Of a stretch of DNA of 64,000 bases, positions 43,785 through 52,871 are shown one piece after another. Every line of letters begins with the position of its first letter. Position 1 is the stretch's first letter. The translations under genes and the position numbers were made by a program. The notes under the pieces were generated by a model. The model was not told the DNA's origin. It did no database searches and saw only the letters and a program-made list of their open reading frames with translations. The DNA is from Arcobacter porcinus (GTDB lineage Bacteria; Campylobacterota; Campylobacteria; Campylobacterales; Arcobacteraceae): positions 1,178,001 to 1,242,000 of the forward strand of contig NZ_CP036246.2 in the NCBI RefSeq assembly GCF_004299785.2. The letters run 5' to 3'.

Positions 43785-44896
43785 AACCCAACCTTCAAGG
43801 TTGCTTCATGCCTTTTATCATCAATTAGATGTGAATAACGCATTGTTGTTTCAATCTTTTTATGCCCCAATTGTTCCTTAATGTGTAAAATATCTACGCC
43901 ACTTTGAGCTAACCATGATGCATGAGTATGTCTTAATGTATGAGTTGTTATTCTGTCTTTAGTTGCTGTCTTATTATTTTGAATTAAACCATCAACAATA
44001 ATTTGCCATTGTCGTGGCATTTTTTCATAAATATTTCCAAATTCTGTTGGAATTATAAGATGGTTTAACTTTTCTTCTTGAAGCTCTTTTATTACTTCTT
44101 TTACTCTAGTGCTCATTTTTATATATCGAGGATTCCCATCTTTTGATTCTGCAAAATAAATAAGTTCATTTGATAAATTAACATCTGCCCATGTTAACCT
44201 AGCAACTTCTGAAAATCTTGCACCTGTAAATAGTAGTAATACTGTAAATTGATATAGTTTTCTATTTGTTTTGTAATTATCAAGAGTTTCAATAAGTAAG
44301 TATGCTTGTTCTTTAGTCAAAAACCCAATTTTTGTATTTGAAACTTTAGGCATTCTAACTCTACCATTTGCAATTGGGTTAGTGAAGTTTTTAACAAGTT
44401 CATTTTTTATAGCATAGTTTATTATATGTCTTGCAGTTCCTAAAATGTGTTGTACAGTTTTTGGTGCTAGTCCCTCTTCAAGTTTTTGTTGTTTGAGCTC
44501 TTCAAAGTCTTTGGGCTTTAAACTTTTCACTTCTTTTTTTGCTAAATAGCTAAGATGTTTATTGTATACAAGTAAATCATTATGTTTCCAAGTTTTTTTA
44601 TTTGCCTTTGCCCATATTAGATATTCATCGAAAATTTTTTGAAAACTAACTTTTTCAGTTTTTTTTTGAGCTATTTTTGGAAGTTCTTCTCCTGTTGTTA
44701 ATTTGTGTTTGATTTCAATTAGTCTGTCATAGGCATCTTTTACAGTAAAATTTGATTGAGGTGTTTTTACTCCTACTTTTTTCTTTACTGATTGCCCATT
44801 TTCATCTTTATATCTTATATAGAAACTAACATTGCCATTTTTAAGTTCATTCTTTAAAACACCTTCATATTTTCCACCAACAGGAGTAATTGCCAT
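43781..44896 (-). CDS. Island tyrosine integrase
   Basis: 371 residues with an arm-binding N-domain (YIRYKDENGQ), core-binding domain and catalytic domain. Catalytic residues Arg227 (TGARFSE), Lys252, His319/Arg322 (HTLRHTHASW), His345 (LGHKKIETT) and Tyr354 (RYSHL) are all present. It should catalyse recombination between attP and the 3' end of tRNA-Met. It lies 365 bp left of attR with its 5' end toward attR, and the direct repeat matches at both island ends support the assignment. Confidence 0.95.
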   Translation of the reverse strand: MAITPVGGKYEGVLKNELKNGNVSFYIRYKDENGQSVKKKVGVKTPQSNFTVKDAYDRLIEIKHKLTTGEELPKIAQKKTEKVSFQKIFDEYLIWAKANKKTWKHNDLLVYNKHLSYLAKKEVKSLKPKDFEELKQQKLEEGLAPKTVQHILGTARHIINYAIKNELVKNFTNPIANGRVRMPKVSNTKIGFLTKEQAYLLIETLDNYKTNRKLYQFTVLLLFTGARFSEVARLTWADVNLSNELIYFAESKDGNPRYIKMSTRVKEVIKELQEEKLNHLIIPTEFGNIYEKMPRQWQIIVDGLIQNNKTATKDRITTHTLRHTHASWLAQSGVDILHIKEQLGHKKIETTMRYSHLIDDKRHEATLKVGF

Positions 44897-45260
44897 TATA
44901 GTCCTTTAACTTTTTCTAATATTATAATTACAATCAAAGAAAGTAATTATTATGCATTTGTCGACCAATTATTGAATATGCAATTAAGAATATTTAAAAA
45001 TTTAACTACTTCATTTATACTCATATTGGTTACTTATTTATATTTATTGCATAAAATTCAAATTGTTTTTATAAAAAATTTTAAAGAAGTATAACAAAAG
45101 TTAAGTTAATTTTTTTACCACAATTTTTACCACAACTTTATGAAATAATAATTAATCATGATAAATCTATTTCTTATAAAAAGTATTGTAAGATACCGTA
45201 AAATGGTAATTATATGAACATTGATGAATTATGATAAATCTTAAATAATCTTTAAAATTA
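44897..45260. promoter_or_regulatory. Integrase upstream region
   Basis: 364 bases between the integrase start and attR, no gene. It includes the TTTTTACCAC pair at 45111-45133 and AT-rich sequence suited to an integrase promoter. ATGATAAATCT occurs twice (near 45158 and 45230), possibly a further binding motif. Confidence 0.5.
45111..45133 (+). repeat. Paired TTTTTACCAC repeats, right end (putative integrase arm sites)
   Basis: Two copies, 45111-45121 and 45124-45133, in the same orientation as the left-end pair. They lie about 130 bases left of the attR core. Confidence 0.5.
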
Positions 45261-45308
45261 CGGCTCATAACCGAGTGGTCGAAGGTTCGAGTCCTTCACG
45301 ACCCACCA
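45261..45308. repeat. Right attachment site (attR), 48-bp direct repeat copy 2
   Basis: Identical to 12301-12348, the anticodon stem through CCA of tRNA-Met. The 5' half of a tRNA is absent here, so this is a duplicated fragment and not a gene. Confidence 0.93.
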
Positions 45309-45314
45309 GTTACA

Positions 45315-45356
45315 AAGCCCAATCTATAGACTTTTCAAAGTTTTTAGATTGGGCTT
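45315..45356 (+). terminator. Strong terminator right of attR
   Basis: AAGCCCAATCTA (45315-45326) pairs perfectly with TAGATTGGGCTT (45345-45356), followed by TTTT. It begins six bases after the tRNA fragment, where the tRNA-Met terminator would be before insertion, so it is probably the original terminator displaced 33 kb from its gene. Confidence 0.85.
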
Positions 45357-45373
45357 TTTTATTTAAGGTTTAT

Positions 45374-45397
45374 CTAGGTCATACTCTAGGTCATACT
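45374..45397 (+). repeat. Tandem 12-bp repeat CTAGGTCATACT x2
   Basis: Two perfect adjoining copies, beginning 66 bases after the attR core. The TTTTTACCAC pair begins 68 bases after the attL core, so the geometry is the same with a different motif. Possible arm sites of another integrase at the same tRNA. Confidence 0.5.
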
Positions 45398-45900
45398 TTC
45401 ATTTCAGATTCAAAAATAACATAAATCAATACTACGACTTTTTGCACTAATACAATATTTAAAATATTAATACTCAAGTTTATATATGGTTTAATAAATC
45501 TTTAATTGTTATAATATAGTACTTTTAAATTAATGAAAACTGATATAAACATTTATTGCATTAGTTTATAAGTAGTAACTCAACTTTCTCACATATAGCA
45601 TAACTATTATTTTTAGTATAACTCTTAGCTTATGTATGATTTTTTATAACGATGTGCTAGTTCTAACATATTAATTTAAAGCCCTATTAATAAGTATTTT
45701 ATATGAAGTATAAAAAATAAAGTAACATAAAGAGTAACATAGGACAAAAGTGAGAAGATTTTTGTGTTGTTGTTTAATTCCAAATTTTGTAAAATTTTAT
45801 GCTACCACTTATTGTTTTATATGTAGAAGCTTTTTAATAAGTGTTCATATTAACTAATCCAACTCAAATTCAAAGTAAATAAAAAAAATAGAATTAATCT
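45398..45900. other. Gene-free stretch right of the island
   Basis: About 500 bases of AT-rich sequence without a credible frame. AGTAACATA occurs twice 12 bp apart at 45721-45729 and 45733-45741, again resembling tandem arm repeats. Otherwise nothing is visible; it may be left from earlier insertions. Confidence 0.45.
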
Positions 45901-46503
45901 TTATAATAATTTTGAATTCCATTTATCTATATTATAAACCTTTGTGCAAATAGCATCAAAAGAAATACCTTCATCTTGAAGGTATTTCTTGTAATATTCT
46001 AATTTTTCGTTTTGTCCTTGTAGCTCTGGCGATACCAAACAAAACTTGAATCCATGTTCTTTCAAAAGTTTATAGTTTTCAGCAGTGATAGGTAGCTTGG
46101 TGAAACAATCTACCCATATCCATTCAACTTTACCTTTCATATTTAAAATAGTATCAATCCCTTCAAATTCTGAGAATCTTAAAGCAATATTTTTTTCTCC
46201 ACTTTTGCTAAGCAGATAAATCATTGGAAATGAGCTATCTAAAAAGAAATATTTTTTGATATTATATTTTTGTATTAGCTCTAAAACTTTATGTTCTATT
46301 CTTTCACTTTTAATATTTAAAATCATTGTTCCATGATTATAGTGCTTTAAATACTCTTCAAAATCTTCACCATCTTTAAATGGGTCGTGTTGTAGTATAA
46401 GTCTCTCTCCATAATCTCTTAAATCAAGCTCCACTCCATACTCTTTTGGAATTTGCTTTAACTCTTCAATTGTATTTATTCTATGTGCTATGTATTCCAT
46501 CAA
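45901..46503 (-). CDS. GDPD/PLC-like phosphodiesterase fold protein
   Basis: 200 residues. AHRINT, GVELDLR(D) and LILQHDPF correspond to the H-R-x(n)-E-x-D and HD strands of glycerophosphodiester phosphodiesterases, here much shortened. The later FCLVSPELQGQ fits the last TIM-barrel strands. It ends the glycan operon, its start overlapping the GT2 stop by 4 bp. Since the canonical metal set is incomplete by eye, it may hydrolyse a phosphodiester in a sugar precursor or only bind one. Confidence 0.6.
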   Translation of the reverse strand: MMEYIAHRINTIEELKQIPKEYGVELDLRDYGERLILQHDPFKDGEDFEEYLKHYNHGTMILNIKSERIEHKVLELIQKYNIKKYFFLDSSFPMIYLLSKSGEKNIALRFSEFEGIDTILNMKGKVEWIWVDCFTKLPITAENYKLLKEHGFKFCLVSPELQGQNEKLEYYKKYLQDEGISFDAICTKVYNIDKWNSKLL

Positions 46504-47201
46504 AGTTCCTTTTTTAGTTTTACACTAAAATCAAGTGTTCGTTTTATAAATTTCCATTTTGAAGCAAGTCCTGTATTCCAGCTTGATTCACCATGTAATC
46601 TTTCTGGAAAGATAACATCAAATCGAATTACATTTAAGCCTTTTTTCTTTGCCATATAAAGTAAGTATAAATCTAATGAAAAATCTTTCGGACAACTGTT
46701 TTTTACACTATCAAAAAAGCTTCTATGAAAAATATTTGGCTGTGCATTGATATCCCAAAATTTAGTTCCTAAATAGAGTGTCTCAAAAAGACTCATTCCC
46801 ATAGTAAAAAATTGGTCAAACAGAGGTCTGCCTTTTCTATCCCCTTTGATGTAGCACTCTTTTGGATTTGACTGTTTTTCTATAATCTCTAAAGCCTTTA
46901 GTGGATCAGCTGGATCGGTTTGCATATCTGCATGTGTATATCCTATAAACTCACCTTTTGCTTCAAGAAGTCCTGAAACAATACCAAAGCCATAACCTTG
47001 ATTGACTTCCACCTTTACAATTCTTGCAAATGGGTATTTTGGTATTAGGATATCTAGTATCTCTTGAGAGTTATCTATTGAGCCATTGTTTACAAGCAAC
47101 ACTTCTACATCATCTCTTTTTATTACACTTGAAAATTTTTCCAAAATCAAAGGGATGTTTTTTGATTCATTGTAACAAGGTACTACTATTGATAGTTTCA
47201 T
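46500..47201 (-). CDS. Family 2 glycosyltransferase (DPM1-like)
   Basis: 233 residues. SIVVPCYNESKNIPLILEKF, NNGSIDNS and THADMQTDP give the GT-A fold with the DxD-like DAD motif; no membrane segments. It resembles dolichyl/polyprenyl-phosphate mannosyltransferases that load a lipid carrier. It pairs with the adjacent GtrA membrane protein, which often flips such lipid-linked sugars. The acceptor is unknown. Confidence 0.85.
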   Translation of the reverse strand: MKLSIVVPCYNESKNIPLILEKFSSVIKRDDVEVLLVNNGSIDNSQEILDILIPKYPFARIVKVEVNQGYGFGIVSGLLEAKGEFIGYTHADMQTDPADPLKALEIIEKQSNPKECYIKGDRKGRPLFDQFFTMGMSLFETLYLGTKFWDINAQPNIFHRSFFDSVKNSCPKDFSLDLYLLYMAKKKGLNVIRFDVIFPERLHGESSWNTGLASKWKFIKRTLDFSVKLKKEL

Positions 47202-47212
47202 TTTTTCTCCAT

Positions 47213-47581
47213 TTATTTAAATACCCAAAATTTTTGTCCAATAAAATTAAGCACTGTACTCACTCCTGTTGCTATTAAAAAAGCTAATATTAAAATATTT
47301 GTATAATCTAAAACTAACTTATTTACCAAAACATTCGCTCCTAATGTACTTAAATACAATAAAGCAAATTTCCATATTTCACTATTATTTTTTTCATGTT
47401 TTTCAAATGTCCAGTATTTGTTTATGATAAACGCTACTATAGTTCCTAAAAGAAATGAGATTGCTTTTGCAATGTCACTATATAAAAAATTTAACAATAT
47501 ATAATAAGTAATCAAGTCAGTGCCAACAGCACTCAAACCTGCTACTAAAAATCGTTTCATTTCTTTTTTTAATTTACTCAT
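47213..47581 (-). CDS. GtrA-family membrane protein
   Basis: 122 residues with four hydrophobic segments. FLVAGLSAVGTDLITYYIL and AKAISFLLGTIVAFIINKYWTF are typical of GtrA, which is proposed to translocate polyprenyl-phosphate sugars. It overlaps the nucleotidyltransferase gene by 4 bp and precedes the GT2 gene by 11 bp. This is the classic GtrA/GtrB-like pairing. Confidence 0.85.
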   Translation of the reverse strand: MSKLKKEMKRFLVAGLSAVGTDLITYYILLNFLYSDIAKAISFLLGTIVAFIINKYWTFEKHEKNNSEIWKFALLYLSTLGANVLVNKLVLDYTNILILAFLIATGVSTVLNFIGQKFWVFK

Positions 47582-49224
47582 CGATACTCTTGCTCAAAAG
47601 TTCGATATTGTGTATCTAGCTTTTTGATTTTTTCTTTATTTACTGTGATATCTTTTTCTAAACTGTATGGATGCCATGAAACTTTATGAAAAAAACTTTG
47701 CCAATAAACAAATGTCTCATAATCATCTGGAGTCCCCCAGCAAATATAATCATCCACCTCAAAGACTTTTACATTTAGTCCTAGCTCTATTAGCTCACCC
47801 ATAAGACTATCCACATAATACTCACCATTGACTCTTATGTTTTTCTCAAGCAGTTTTTTCAAAGCTTTATTAAAATATTCCACTTTTTTAAACCAAAATG
47901 TCCCAACTATTGCATGGTCTTCATAAGGATTGTCTGAAATAGGCACTTTTACTGATACTGCTGTTGCATTGTCTTTATCATCAACTTTAACCCATCCATA
48001 CATTTGAGGGTTGTTCTTGCTGCTTATGTGGTGTTTAAATGTAAAAATAATCGCATCTACATTTTCATCTTCTATTAGATTTTGATATTTCTCATGGTTG
48101 TATATCATTCCATTATCAGTTGCAGCTATTAAAAGTGATGAATTCTCATCAGCATCTTTTAATCCCAAAGAACATGTGATAGCTTGACCTTGTGTAACTT
48201 CATCTATAGAGATGATATTTGCATCTTGGTACTCTTGTTTTAAAGTCTTTTCTAGTGGATAGTTTTCAAGATGTTCTTTTAGTGTTACAAATATATGATT
48301 TTGGCTATTTGGTAAAGAGTTTGCTGCTTGAATAATCATTGGTTTTCCACTTACTTCAATTAGTGGTTTAGGGTCTTTGTATCCAACTTTTACAAACCTA
48401 CTACCACGACCTGCAAGAGGTATAAGAGTAATGCTGTTTTCTTGTGGTTTTGGTTTTGGTTTTTCTTCTATGGCATTTTTAAAGTATTTCGACCAAGTGT
48501 TGTATTCTTCTACATCTTGTGGAGTTCCCCATTGAAGCATATGTTGAATATTGTAAATTGATACTTTCAAACCATCTTCTACTAAAAGATTATAAATAAG
48601 CGATACATAATACTCACCTTTTAGATTTATATCTCTATTTATTAGTTCTTTAAAATATTTTTTTACATATGAGCCTTTTTTAAAGTAGTAAGTTCCATTT
48701 GATGCATATTCTTGCATTCTGTTATTTGTAAATGGCTCTTTTTCTTTAATTTCTAACATCCATTGATTTTCATCTCGCATAAAAGCATAGTTTGTATTTC
48801 CTAGCATATGAGGATGAAATCCTTTATAAGAAGGTATTGCACCATCTGCATCTCTATTTCTTGTATGTTTTAAAAAATCTTCATAATCCCAATATGTTCC
48901 AAAATCACAATAATTTACTATAACCTCTTCGTCATCTTCTATTAAATATTCCACTAAAGAAACTGCATATACAGGACCTTTTTTATGGTTTGGAATCTCT
49001 ACTATATTTGCATTTGGTTTGATGCTTTGTAGCACTTCTCTCATATTTGTTTCAGATAGATGCTTTGAATTACAAATAAATGTAAATTTATCTTCATTTG
49101 GAAACAGATTGCAAACATGCTCTATGATAGGTTTACCGTCAATGACGATTAATGGCTTTGGCTCTTTGTAACCAGCCTCGATAAATCTATTGCCAACTCC
49201 TGACATTGGGATTATTATGTGCAT
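47578..49224 (-). CDS. Tandem sugar nucleotidyltransferase (two NTP-transferase domains)
   Basis: 548 residues made of two similar NTP_transferase domains, about 1-235 and 268-510. Each starts with the nucleotide loop: IIPMSGVGNRFIEAGYKEPKPLI and LIPLAGRGSRFVKVGYKDPKPLI. Both keep G-x-G-x-R-F and the PKPL Lys. Such enzymes join a sugar 1-phosphate or other phosphate to a nucleotide. Two active-looking copies in one chain suggest two related activations or one regulatory domain. Neighbouring GTs, aldolase and phosphatase point to surface glycan precursor synthesis. Confidence 0.85.
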   Translation of the reverse strand: MHIIIPMSGVGNRFIEAGYKEPKPLIVIDGKPIIEHVCNLFPNEDKFTFICNSKHLSETNMREVLQSIKPNANIVEIPNHKKGPVYAVSLVEYLIEDDEEVIVNYCDFGTYWDYEDFLKHTRNRDADGAIPSYKGFHPHMLGNTNYAFMRDENQWMLEIKEKEPFTNNRMQEYASNGTYYFKKGSYVKKYFKELINRDINLKGEYYVSLIYNLLVEDGLKVSIYNIQHMLQWGTPQDVEEYNTWSKYFKNAIEEKPKPKPQENSITLIPLAGRGSRFVKVGYKDPKPLIEVSGKPMIIQAANSLPNSQNHIFVTLKEHLENYPLEKTLKQEYQDANIISIDEVTQGQAITCSLGLKDADENSSLLIAATDNGMIYNHEKYQNLIEDENVDAIIFTFKHHISSKNNPQMYGWVKVDDKDNATAVSVKVPISDNPYEDHAIVGTFWFKKVEYFNKALKKLLEKNIRVNGEYYVDSLMGELIELGLNVKVFEVDDYICWGTPDDYETFVYWQSFFHKVSWHPYSLEKDITVNKEKIKKLDTQYRTFEQEYR

Positions 49225-51119
49225 TATTTTGTCTCCTCTTTATTGTTTCTAACCAATGCAATAATCTCATCAGTTGTATTTTCATTTGAAAATCTTTTCC
49301 ATTCTTTAAAACCGTTGTTAATTAGTTCGGTACGAATACTCTCTTTTCTGTTGCCCATATCTGAAAGCATCACTAATTTAATGTTTTGATTTTGAGCTAA
49401 AGAATCTATATCAATATCTTTGAAGTAATTAAATTCTTTATGAAATTCAGCTTGTTTTTTGATTTCACTTAAGGTATAACCGTACAAAACCTCATTCATG
49501 ATTCCATATGTTACTCCGAGTGTTGCGGTACTTCCTGCATAACCATTTTCTTTTGCTATTCTAAATGCTGCTTCATAGTCATAAACTGAGTGATGAGCGA
49601 TTACAGAATTTCCATTGACTGTCATATCTTTATGAGCATGTGAGATTGTAATAGTGTATAGATTATAAGTTAATAAGCTTAGCAGGGCGATGGATACAAG
49701 ATACTTGCTGATTTTGTACTTACCATCAAATAAAATTGTTAAAAATCTTACTGCTCCTAAAATTATTAATGGGATAAGATACTCTGCCTGATATCTAGGT
49801 TGTCCCCATAAAACTGGTCTTATTGAGTAGAAAACAATAAAGGCACTTATAGTAAATAGTAAAATAGTAATAAAATATCTTACACGATTGTTTTTAGTTG
49901 GTACAAATGCAAATAGTATAAAAATTGACCAAATTTCAAAATTATTTAGAATAATGTCTTTTAGCATTCCAGATGAAATAACATTGTATAGTTTTTCCAA
50001 TAATGTCCATTGAACCTCAGTGTCTGTACTTGCTTGTGCAGGAGTTCCCAATATTATACTTCTAATAAGAAATGGCAAAACTACCAATAATGGAGATAAT
50101 GTAACTATAGTTTCTTTCCAATTCTTAAACAGTAAACTTTTTCTTTCCATTACAAACACGAATAGCATTGGTAGAGCAATAAAAGCTAATGATTGTCTCA
50201 TGAGAATGAATACAGCCAATAATAAAAACCATGTAAAAAAACTAAATTTATTAAGCTTATCAGCTTGAAAGGTTAATAAAAATAAAGTTGAAAACAATGC
50301 TGCCCAAATCGATGGCTCTACTATGTATGAAGTGTGCCAAAGTAAAGGAATTGAAATTAGTGTAAAAACACTTAACCATAAAAGTAAAGAAGATCTTATC
50401 TTTGGTTTAAGTACTTTGTAAATAATTAAACCTATTAAACTTAGCCCTATCACCCCAGGTAATCTAAATGAAAAGTTAGATAGTGAAAATATGGTACTAG
50501 ATAGCCAAAGCGGAAACAATCTAAATGGAGGATGAGAAGGATCTAGTCCTCCAAGTAAAATATAGGCAGCTCTGAAAAATAACAAGAACAAAATAGAAAT
50601 AACAATATACTTATATTTGAAATTCCATTTGTTTATATAATAGATTAATACGATTGACCCTATAAGCACAAAGCTTGCTATAATCCAAACAAGCAAAGAT
50701 GCCTTTTGTTCAACGATAAAACTAGGTAATCTATCTGCTAAAAGTTGTAATCCATAAATTGCATGAAATTGGGATGATTGAGAATGAGATAATTCATCAT
50801 TTACAAGTGAAAAAAACATATATTCAGAACCCAATAACAGCACCACGGGAAGAATAAGCAAAACTAATTTAATATCATTTTTGCTTATTACAATAGTGTC
50901 AATTCTTCTATTTTTGGAAATATATTTTTCATAAATAAAAAATAAAAATAATAGTAAGCCTATCAAACAACTTGTTATTACGATCTGTAAACCCAAACTT
51001 GATTTGGTTAAAGCCCCTATATATCCATAAGTCCATAAAAAGACTAGTATTAGTAGAGGAAATAAACTAATGTGAATATTTTCTGATTTAATCATGCTTT
51101 TAAAAAAACCACTAAACAT
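49224..51119 (-). CDS. Multispanning membrane glycosyltransferase-like protein
   Basis: 631 residues, about twelve hydrophobic segments and a C-terminal soluble domain. FFSLVNDELSHSQSSQFHAIYGLQ is an early loop with acidic and His residues, as in GT-C enzymes such as ArnT/PMT. GGLDPSHPPFRLFPLW and RQSLAFIALP follow. It should use a lipid-linked sugar at the periplasmic face. Start is at ATG 51119; an internal Met (residue 9) is also possible. It ends at the start of the nucleotidyltransferase gene, overlapping by 1 bp. Confidence 0.7.
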   Translation of the reverse strand: MFSGFFKSMIKSENIHISLFPLLILVFLWTYGYIGALTKSSLGLQIVITSCLIGLLLFLFFIYEKYISKNRRIDTIVISKNDIKLVLLILPVVLLLGSEYMFFSLVNDELSHSQSSQFHAIYGLQLLADRLPSFIVEQKASLLVWIIASFVLIGSIVLIYYINKWNFKYKYIVISILFLLFFRAAYILLGGLDPSHPPFRLFPLWLSSTIFSLSNFSFRLPGVIGLSLIGLIIYKVLKPKIRSSLLLWLSVFTLISIPLLWHTSYIVEPSIWAALFSTLFLLTFQADKLNKFSFFTWFLLLAVFILMRQSLAFIALPMLFVFVMERKSLLFKNWKETIVTLSPLLVVLPFLIRSIILGTPAQASTDTEVQWTLLEKLYNVISSGMLKDIILNNFEIWSIFILFAFVPTKNNRVRYFITILLFTISAFIVFYSIRPVLWGQPRYQAEYLIPLIILGAVRFLTILFDGKYKISKYLVSIALLSLLTYNLYTITISHAHKDMTVNGNSVIAHHSVYDYEAAFRIAKENGYAGSTATLGVTYGIMNEVLYGYTLSEIKKQAEFHKEFNYFKDIDIDSLAQNQNIKLVMLSDMGNRKESIRTELINNGFKEWKRFSNENTTDEIIALVRNNKEETK

Positions 51120-51123
51120 CTGT

Positions 51124-52194
51124 TTACACCTTCTGTCTAAACTTTTCAGCTTCCCAATTATTGAGATACGCCAACTCTTCTAACTCTAAAAAGTTTTTAT
51201 CACTTTTTACACTTTGCTCTAATACCATAATATGAAACTTCATAACTTCTTCCATCTCCTTTGCTTTTTTAATATTTGATGTTATAAAAAATAGCCTATT
51301 TTCAAAAACTAAAACTTTTGGTATTTCAAAATACTTATCTTTATATTTTTTTAAATTTTCAATATCAAATAAATCTTCTATTTCACAACAACTCACTCCA
51401 CAATAAACCAAACTATCTGGACAAAATGGAGTATTAAAAAATAAATCTCTATTTTTTTCTAAGTGATTATTTAAAAAGCTATCTTCACTAAGATATGAAA
51501 TGTTTGAGTTTTTTTCAAAACTATTTAAAAGGTATGTAATATCTGTTGTCAATTTGTATCTTTTCATATCTATATTTAAGTAAGTCTCTATTCTTTGCAA
51601 TACAAATTCTGTTAAGTTTTTTATATCTTGTTTATGTTCAGATGAAACTATTAATCCATGATTTTGCAAAAATATAATTTTTGGAATTTCATTATAATTA
51701 TTTAGCTCTTTATGAAGCTCAAGAGCTAGTTCAATTCCTGGAGTTTTATAATCCACAAATACTATTTCAAAATCATAAAAAATAGTTTTTAGTATCTCTT
51801 TATAGTTTTTTTGAATTACAATCATATTTACCACAATTGGATGCATATGCAAAGTATATTTGTATAAAAAAGAGTGTAGTAACGTCTCTATAGATGGACG
51901 ATTTACTTTATCTAGAGTTGCTTCTTGTACTAATTTTGAAGTTAATGCTTCTCTTTGTCTTTTATTGTTTTCATTTATAATTTTTTCATTTTTTACAATA
52001 CTTGCTATTTTTTTAGTATCTACTTTTGAATAGCCACTATTTTGAGTCATATCGCTTAATAAAAAGCCCGATGCTTTTATAAACATTTCGCCACTATCTA
52101 GCTTAACAGAGCTATTTCCACCACCTGCTTGAACTAGATCAAATCGCTCACCTGCATATTTTGATATCTCTACAAAATCTCTTATTTCATTCAT
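51124..52194 (-). CDS. Class II aldolase/adducin family protein
   Basis: 356 residues. The N-terminal two thirds have the class II aldolase fold: GGGNSSVKL near residue 25, KASGFLLSDMT, LHMHPIVVNM giving zinc His pair, and LQNHGLIVSS. It is longer than simple RhaD/FucA enzymes, with a C-terminal unassigned extension. Likely catalyses a retro-aldol or related step on a phosphorylated sugar. Overlaps the HAD gene by 4 bp, suggesting aldolase and phosphatase act in sequence. Confidence 0.82.
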   Translation of the reverse strand: MNEIRDFVEISKYAGERFDLVQAGGGNSSVKLDSGEMFIKASGFLLSDMTQNSGYSKVDTKKIASIVKNEKIINENNKRQREALTSKLVQEATLDKVNRPSIETLLHSFLYKYTLHMHPIVVNMIVIQKNYKEILKTIFYDFEIVFVDYKTPGIELALELHKELNNYNEIPKIIFLQNHGLIVSSEHKQDIKNLTEFVLQRIETYLNIDMKRYKLTTDITYLLNSFEKNSNISYLSEDSFLNNHLEKNRDLFFNTPFCPDSLVYCGVSCCEIEDLFDIENLKKYKDKYFEIPKVLVFENRLFFITSNIKKAKEMEEVMKFHIMVLEQSVKSDKNFLELEELAYLNNWEAEKFRQKV

Positions 52195-52871
52195 ATTAGC
52201 TCCAAAATCTCATCAAATATTTTTACCTCTTTTATTAGATCACTCTCTATTGATTCACTTTTATTTTCATGGTTAAACCAAATTGCATTTATTCCCAAAT
52301 TAGAAGCACCAAAAATATCTTTTTTAAAGCTATCCCCTATCATACATACTTCATCTGCTTTTAAATCAAGCTTTTTAAGTGCTAGCATAAACATATAAGG
52401 GTGTGGTTTTTCTTTTCCTGCTTCTTCACTTGTAACTATTGCTTGACAATATTCATTGAGCTTTAGTTTTTCTACTTTTCTATATTGGATATGAGCAGTT
52501 AAATCTGTAACTAGGCAAATATTATTTTTATATTTTTCTAACAATTTATATACCCCATCAAAAGGAATAATGTTTTCTAAAAAAGCATCCCAATATATGT
52601 TATAAATAATAAAGCTACTTTCAAGAGGATTTATTTTTAAAATTTCGCACATCTTTTGAAAATAAATTAATCTATTGTGAGATGCAGCTGTTTCGCTTAG
52701 TTCTATATGAACATTTTTTCTAGCTTTTTCATAAGCTTTTAATATAACTTTTTCATCTATGTTAAATTTATTTTTGCAAAATTCTACAACACTTTTTTTT
52801 GCTATGTTATGCGTACTATTGTAGTCATAAAGCGTGTTGTCAATATCTAGTAGTAGAGCTTTAAATTTCAT
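52191..52871 (-). CDS. HAD-superfamily hydrolase
   Basis: 226 residues. LLLDIDNTLYDYN provides the nucleophile Asp and its partner; VTDLTAHIQYRKVEKL is motif II; KPHPYMF carries Lys; CMIGDSFKKDIFGASNLG is motif IV. It fits the YjjG/PGP-like subgroup that dephosphorylates sugar or nucleoside phosphates. It ends at the fused membrane/kinase gene (adjacent). It probably makes or recycles a sugar intermediate in the glycan pathway. Confidence 0.88.
   Translation of the reverse strand: MKFKALLLDIDNTLYDYNSTHNIAKKSVVEFCKNKFNIDEKVILKAYEKARKNVHIELSETAASHNRLIYFQKMCEILKINPLESSFIIYNIYWDAFLENIIPFDGVYKLLEKYKNNICLVTDLTAHIQYRKVEKLKLNEYCQAIVTSEEAGKEKPHPYMFMLALKKLDLKADEVCMIGDSFKKDIFGASNLGINAIWFNHENKSESIESDLIKEVKIFDEILELI

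Larger units (their letters stand above)
12301..45308. mobile_element. 33-kb genomic island integrated in tRNA-Met
   Basis: Both ends carry a perfect 48-bp direct repeat of the tRNA-Met 3' half. A complete tyrosine integrase lies 365 bp inside the right end, and matching short repeat pairs lie inside both ends. The content is accessory: type I restriction cluster, nucleases, Fic proteins, small membrane proteins, IS relics, a second integrase and pseudogenes. No conjugation or virion genes are visible, so the element would need help to move. Several broken genes show it has been reworked since arrival. Confidence 0.9.

Noticed and set aside
45261-45308. tRNA-like sequence right of the integrase
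   Set aside because: Only the 3' half of tRNA-Met is present, so it is an attachment-site copy and not a second tRNA gene.
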